From NCBI GenBank assembly GCA_007135995.1, contig SLHU01000265.1:1-8466 (forward strand): DNA of 8,466 nucleotides, read 5' to 3'. Shown here in pieces: positions 6,039 through 8,466 of this stretch. Every line of letters begins with the position of its first letter. The stretch's first letter is position 1. The notes under the pieces were generated by a model. That model worked only from the letters and a program-made list of their open reading frames with translations, ran no database searches and was not told the origin of the DNA. This stretch comes from Clostridiales bacterium (lineage in GTDB: Bacteria; Bacillota; Clostridia; Saccharofermentanales; UBA5734). A program made the translations under genes and the position numbers.

Positions 6039-6728
6039 ATGCAAGAAAAGCTGGATTTGAGCGTAGAACTCGATCAATTACTCTCAGGCTTGAATGGTGT
6101 TCTGGCAGCGAAAACGGTGCTTGATGATCAAGATGATATAATTGAAGTTCATGTTCTCAGTGACCTCAATAAAGCACCAAAACAGCTTGTTCGCGATATT
6201 CAGTCCGCCGCTATGGCGTCGCTGGGCCTTGAGATCGATTACAAGCTGATCAGCGTAGCGCAGGTCAACAAAAATGTGGTTGTGCCTGTAAACAGCTCTG
6301 GCACGAGACTGGTCATCAGAAAGATCATGATCAGCCTGGACAGCCGGAATCTGGAAATAACAGTGATACTGGGCGATGGAGATAAAACCTTCGAAGGCAG
6401 CTCTAAGGGCCCGCTTACCGGGAAAAACCGTGTTTACTGCGCAGCAAGTGCCTGTATAAAGGCTCTGAAAATATATCTGGGACAAGCTTATAATCTTAAT
6501 CTGCTGGATTTACAGAAAACAACGCTGGCCGGGAACACCTGCTATACTGCAGCCCTTTCATTTGATGAGCCTTTCAGTGAAACGACTGTGTTTGGCATAG
6601 CGCCCGTCGTCAGTCCGGAAACTGAGATTCAGGCAGTAGTCATGGCTGTATTATCAGCTGTGAACAGACCTGTCAGCCGGCCCAGAAATGCTTCAGATCA
6701 GACGGCTTTTTCGTCTCATCAGACATGA
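6039..6728 (+). CDS. Conserved-looking two-part protein of unknown function
   Basis: The 229-residue protein has no signal peptide or membrane segment, so it is probably cytoplasmic. Residues about 15-75 (GLNGVLAAKTVLDDQDDIIEVHV, then APKQLVRDIQSAAMASLGLEIDYKLISVAQV; quoted in order) suggest a small beta-beta-alpha-beta unit. I recall similar 'PKQ-VRDIQS' segments in hypothetical proteins of Clostridia and Actinobacteria but cannot name a family. Residues about 87-212 seem to hold two related beta-alpha units: TFEGSSKGPLTGKNRVYCAA leading into ACIKALK, and TVFGIAPVVSPETEIQAVVM leading into AVLSAVN. The last 17 residues are polar and probably disordered. GGGGAGGG about six bases before the ATG supports the start. 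It is followed by the peptide unit and the HD-GYP gene, but intervening terminator-like elements argue against one operon. Confidence 0.85.
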   Translation: MQEKLDLSVELDQLLSGLNGVLAAKTVLDDQDDIIEVHVLSDLNKAPKQLVRDIQSAAMASLGLEIDYKLISVAQVNKNVVVPVNSSGTRLVIRKIMISLDSRNLEITVILGDGDKTFEGSSKGPLTGKNRVYCAASACIKALKIYLGQAYNLNLLDLQKTTLAGNTCYTAALSFDEPFSETTVFGIAPVVSPETEIQAVVMAVLSAVNRPVSRPRNASDQTAFSSHQT

Positions 6729-6788
6729 CCATCTTACAAACATAAGGTGTGATGGCCTTATTGAGTTAAGTCGAAATGGCAGACCAGC

Positions 6789-6852
6789 ATAGCGAAGCGG
6801 AACAACCTATCTGTATAGCGAAGGGATAGAGTCTTTAACGGGGAGGTTGTTC
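6789..6852 (+). promoter_or_regulatory. mRNA leader able to hide the ribosome binding site
   Basis: GAACAACCT (6800-6808) is perfectly complementary to AGGTTGTTC (6844-6852). The right arm covers the end of the GGGGAGG Shine-Dalgarno (6840-6846) and runs to within two bases of the ATG at 6855. The 35-base loop contains a competing pairing (CTATC 6807-6811 with GATAG 6825-6829) that would break the outer stem's end. ATAGCGAAG occurs twice, at 6789-6797 and 6815-6823. The structure fits a translation-controlling switch or thermometer; no known riboswitch consensus is recognised. Confidence 0.5.
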
Positions 6853-6854
6853 AT

Positions 6855-6938
6855 ATGAAATTCAGAAGAGTGATTGGTGTTTTGGCTACATTGTTAGCAA
6901 TGATTCTTGCCACAGGCGCACATTGGAGAGTTATCTGA
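6855..6938 (+). CDS. Small signal-peptide-like ORF, 27 residues
   Basis: No known family is recognised. The peptide has a basic start (MKFRR), an unbroken hydrophobic core (VIGVLATLLAMILATG, residues 6-21), then AHWRVI and a TGA stop. It looks like a complete signal peptide or single-pass membrane peptide. If cleaved after the Ala of ATGA it would release HWRVI, but that site is speculative. A strong GGGGAGG lies eight bases before the ATG, unusually good for a chance ORF. The coding stretch is bracketed by a structured leader and a terminator hairpin, so it forms its own small unit. In-frame sequence after the stop meets another stop within six codons, giving no sign of a recently broken longer gene, though a decayed remnant cannot be excluded. 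Confidence 0.55.
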   Translation: MKFRRVIGVLATLLAMILATGAHWRVI

Positions 6939-6950
6939 TTTTTCGAACCT

Positions 6951-6989
6951 GAATAATACAAGACGTCATGTCTTGCAGATTATTCTTTT
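6951..6989 (+). terminator. Rho-independent terminator after the small ORF
   Basis: GAATAAT (6951-6957) pairs with ATTATTC (6979-6985), and CAAGAC (6959-6964) pairs with GTCTTG (6970-6975) around a GTCAT loop, with a small internal loop (A opposite CAG). TTTT follows at 6986-6989. The outer stem is A/T rich, so efficiency may be moderate. Confidence 0.7.
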
Positions 6990-7133
6990 ACTCAGCTGGT
7001 CTGCTATTTCAATAGATAAAAAGCATGATTAGATCAATGATATGTGCACACGTTCAATATTCGTCCGTTTGACAGACGATGATACCGGTCCGCGGCATCT
7101 GAAGACATGATATCGATCCGGCAGACATTTTTC

Positions 7134-7179
7134 GCATAACACCGCACTGTAATCATGCATGACACCGCACTGTAATCAT
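7134..7179 (+). repeat. 23-bp tandem duplication directly before the HD-GYP ribosome binding site
   Basis: Copies at 7134-7156 and 7157-7179 are head to tail and identical except for A/G at the fifth base (GCATA versus GCATG). Both contain CACCGCACTGTAATCAT. The array ends four bases before AGGAG. Confidence 0.92.
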
Positions 7180-7192
7180 GTCAGGAGCTTGA

Positions 7193-8466
7193 ATGAAGAA
7201 AATTACTTGCATCTATATTTATCTTTGCATAGCTGCCGGACTGGGCCTGCTGCTTTATCTGACGGTGCAGGAACTTCAGCTGATGCGGTCTGTTATAGGA
7301 GCTGTTATTTACTTAGGTCTGCTGGGTGTCGTCGCTGAGTCTCAAAGCCTGGCCATTGATGATGATAAAGCCCTGTCAATTGCATTTGCCATTGATATCA
7401 GCGCGCTGCTTTTATTCGGGCTCGCTCCGGCAGCCTGGGTTTCGTTTTGCACGGCTTTTTTCTCTGTGATGGATTTTGGCCGAGGCCGCAAAGAGCATCT
7501 TCTGAATACACCTTTGCATAAGAGCTTGTTCAATGCGTCAAATTATATACTTTCCATATTGGCATGTGGTTTTGTGTTTCAGTCCCTGGGCGGAACTTTC
7601 CTGATTCAGACTGGCTTTACGGGTCTCGAAGATACTTTTTTGCATCTGGTCAGAGATGTGCCTGCCATTATCGCCGGACTCGTGACCTATGTTGTGGTCA
7701 ACACATTGATGATTGTCATCTATTTTGCATTATCTGATACGCCTGATCACAATCCATTTGGCGAATGGTTTAAAATTTTCCGCTGGTCAATTCTGAGCAT
7801 GATCTGTATTGGTACACTGGGCGTCTTTCTGACGGCTGTTTATCATGCATTTGGGCTATTAGCTGTCTTGCTTTTCTTTGCGCCCTTTATGCTGTTTCGC
7901 TACGCATATGTGGGCTTTATGTCGGTCCAGAAAGGGTATATTGATACGATTAAAGCTTTTTCAGCTGCTCTGGAAGCGAAAGACCGATATACAGTGGGTC
8001 ATGCGAAACGAGTTGAAAAATACTGCGAGATGATTGCTCGTGAAATGGGTTTGTCTGCAGACAGGACAAAAGTCATTAAATATGCATCTCTTTTACATGA
8101 TATCGGAAAAATTGGTATCAGTGAGTCTATACTGAACAAACCAGGAAGATTAACTGATGAAGAATATGCCGAAATTAAGAAACATCCTGAAATCGGCGCT
8201 CAGATGCTGCAGGGCATTCAATATCTGAAAAAAGAAGTGTGTATTATTCATGCCCATCATGTCCATTTTGATGGCGGCGGTTATCCGGCATCAGCACTCG
8301 AAGATTCTAAATTGCTTGAAGCTCAGATACTCGGTGTGGCGGACTCGTTTGACGCAATGACGTCTGATCGTTCTTATCGTGATGCGATGCGCATTGAAGA
8401 TGCTGTGATTGAACTGCAAAAAAACGCGGGCACACAATTCGCACCGCTTGTTGTTGACGCTTTTAT
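7193..8466 (+). CDS. Membrane HD-GYP domain protein, probable c-di-GMP phosphodiesterase (C-terminus cut off)
   Basis: HD-GYP proteins hydrolyse cyclic di-GMP and sometimes related dinucleotides. The visible 424 residues start with about 250 residues holding roughly seven hydrophobic membrane segments, for example ITCIYIYLCIAAGLGLLLYL near 4 and VTYVVVNTLMIVIYFAL near 173-190. A cytoplasmic HD-GYP domain begins near 255. Its expected residues are present: GH (His270) in VGHAKRVEKYC, HDIGKIGI (302-309), His331 in KKHPEIG, HAHHVHFDGGGYP (353-365), and Asp384 in VADSFDAMTSDRSYR. The usual GTQFDP tail reads GTQFAP. The membrane part is probably a sensor; its signal is unknown. AGGAG (7183-7187) five bases before the ATG supports the start. 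The gene is truncated by the window, just before the usual domain end. Confidence 0.93.
   Translation, partial: MKKITCIYIYLCIAAGLGLLLYLTVQELQLMRSVIGAVIYLGLLGVVAESQSLAIDDDKALSIAFAIDISALLLFGLAPAAWVSFCTAFFSVMDFGRGRKEHLLNTPLHKSLFNASNYILSILACGFVFQSLGGTFLIQTGFTGLEDTFLHLVRDVPAIIAGLVTYVVVNTLMIVIYFALSDTPDHNPFGEWFKIFRWSILSMICIGTLGVFLTAVYHAFGLLAVLLFFAPFMLFRYAYVGFMSVQKGYIDTIKAFSAALEAKDRYTVGHAKRVEKYCEMIAREMGLSADRTKVIKYASLLHDIGKIGISESILNKPGRLTDEEYAEIKKHPEIGAQMLQGIQYLKKEVCIIHAHHVHFDGGGYPASALEDSKLLEAQILGVADSFDAMTSDRSYRDAMRIEDAVIELQKNAGTQFAPLVVDAF

Larger units (their letters stand above)
6729..7192. other. Long intergenic region holding the small peptide unit and HD-GYP upstream sequences
   Basis: This 464-base stretch begins with a short inverted repeat ATAAGG-N8-CCTTAT (6742-6761) lacking a T-tract. 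It then carries the leader, ORF and terminator of a small gene (6789-6989). From 6990 to 7133 there is no gene; a TTGACA at 7069-7074, flanked by TCGTC/GACGA arms (7061-7079), has only a weak -10 (CGGCAT). A 23-bp tandem repeat follows directly before the HD-GYP ribosome binding site. Confidence 0.6.

Noticed and set aside
5950..6060. 36-residue plus-strand ORF starting MAGKDQDRT and overlapping the 6039 start
   Set aside because: It has no ribosome binding site and its end is simply the next gene's Shine-Dalgarno and start read out of frame.
6799..6823. ECF-sigma-like -35 (GGAACAACC) upstream of the small ORF
   Set aside because: No CGT-type -10 lies at the right distance (the sequence reads AGCGAAG). 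The motif is better explained as the left arm of the leader stem.
7193..8466. HD-GYP protein as catalytically dead because of GTQFAP
   Set aside because: All the metal-binding His/Asp positions and the GYP motif are intact; the Asp-to-Ala change lies in a tail motif not known to bind metal.

Overview
The window looks like chromosomal DNA of a Firmicute, most likely from the Clostridia. The evidence is an RNase J with a long basic leader, a TyrRS with a KMGKT-type signature, TmcAL (the YlbM family), AGGAGG-type ribosome binding sites, and a membrane-anchored HD-GYP protein. Base composition is moderate and looks uniform by eye. No rRNA, tRNA, CRISPR array, insertion sequence or phage gene is visible. 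Both ends of the window cut through a gene.

Layout: (1) 1-658, minus strand, is the 5' part of an RNase J gene. (2) 974-1237, plus, is rpsT, divergent from RNase J, with a strong extended -10 promoter and a near-perfect terminator at 1361-1390. (3) 1549-2784, minus, is tyrS. It follows (4) tmcAL at 2868-4169, minus, but has its own promoter, whose -35 box contains the tmcAL stop codon. (5) 4170-4414 is a divergent intergenic region rich in palindromes and direct repeats. (6) 4415-5728, plus, is a membrane-anchored protein whose extracytoplasmic part resembles GH8-like alpha/alpha-barrel proteins. (7) 6039-6728, plus, is a conserved-looking protein of unknown function. (8) 6780-6989 is a compact small transcription unit: a leader that can hide its own ribosome binding site, a 27-residue signal-peptide-like ORF (6855-6938), and a terminator hairpin. 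(9) 7193-8466, plus, is a polytopic membrane HD-GYP protein, a probable c-di-GMP phosphodiesterase, preceded by a 23-bp tandem duplication and cut by the window end.

The left half is housekeeping RNA and translation biology: RNA decay, ribosomal protein S20, tRNA-Tyr charging and tRNA-Met ac4C modification. The right half is cell-envelope and signalling material: a possible surface glycosidase-like protein, a possible exported peptide and a c-di-GMP-type enzyme. The most unusual features are the small peptide unit with its ribosome-binding-site-hiding leader, the apparently leaderless tmcAL mRNA, and the repeats directly in front of the HD-GYP gene. No complete novel multi-gene system can be demonstrated from this window alone.
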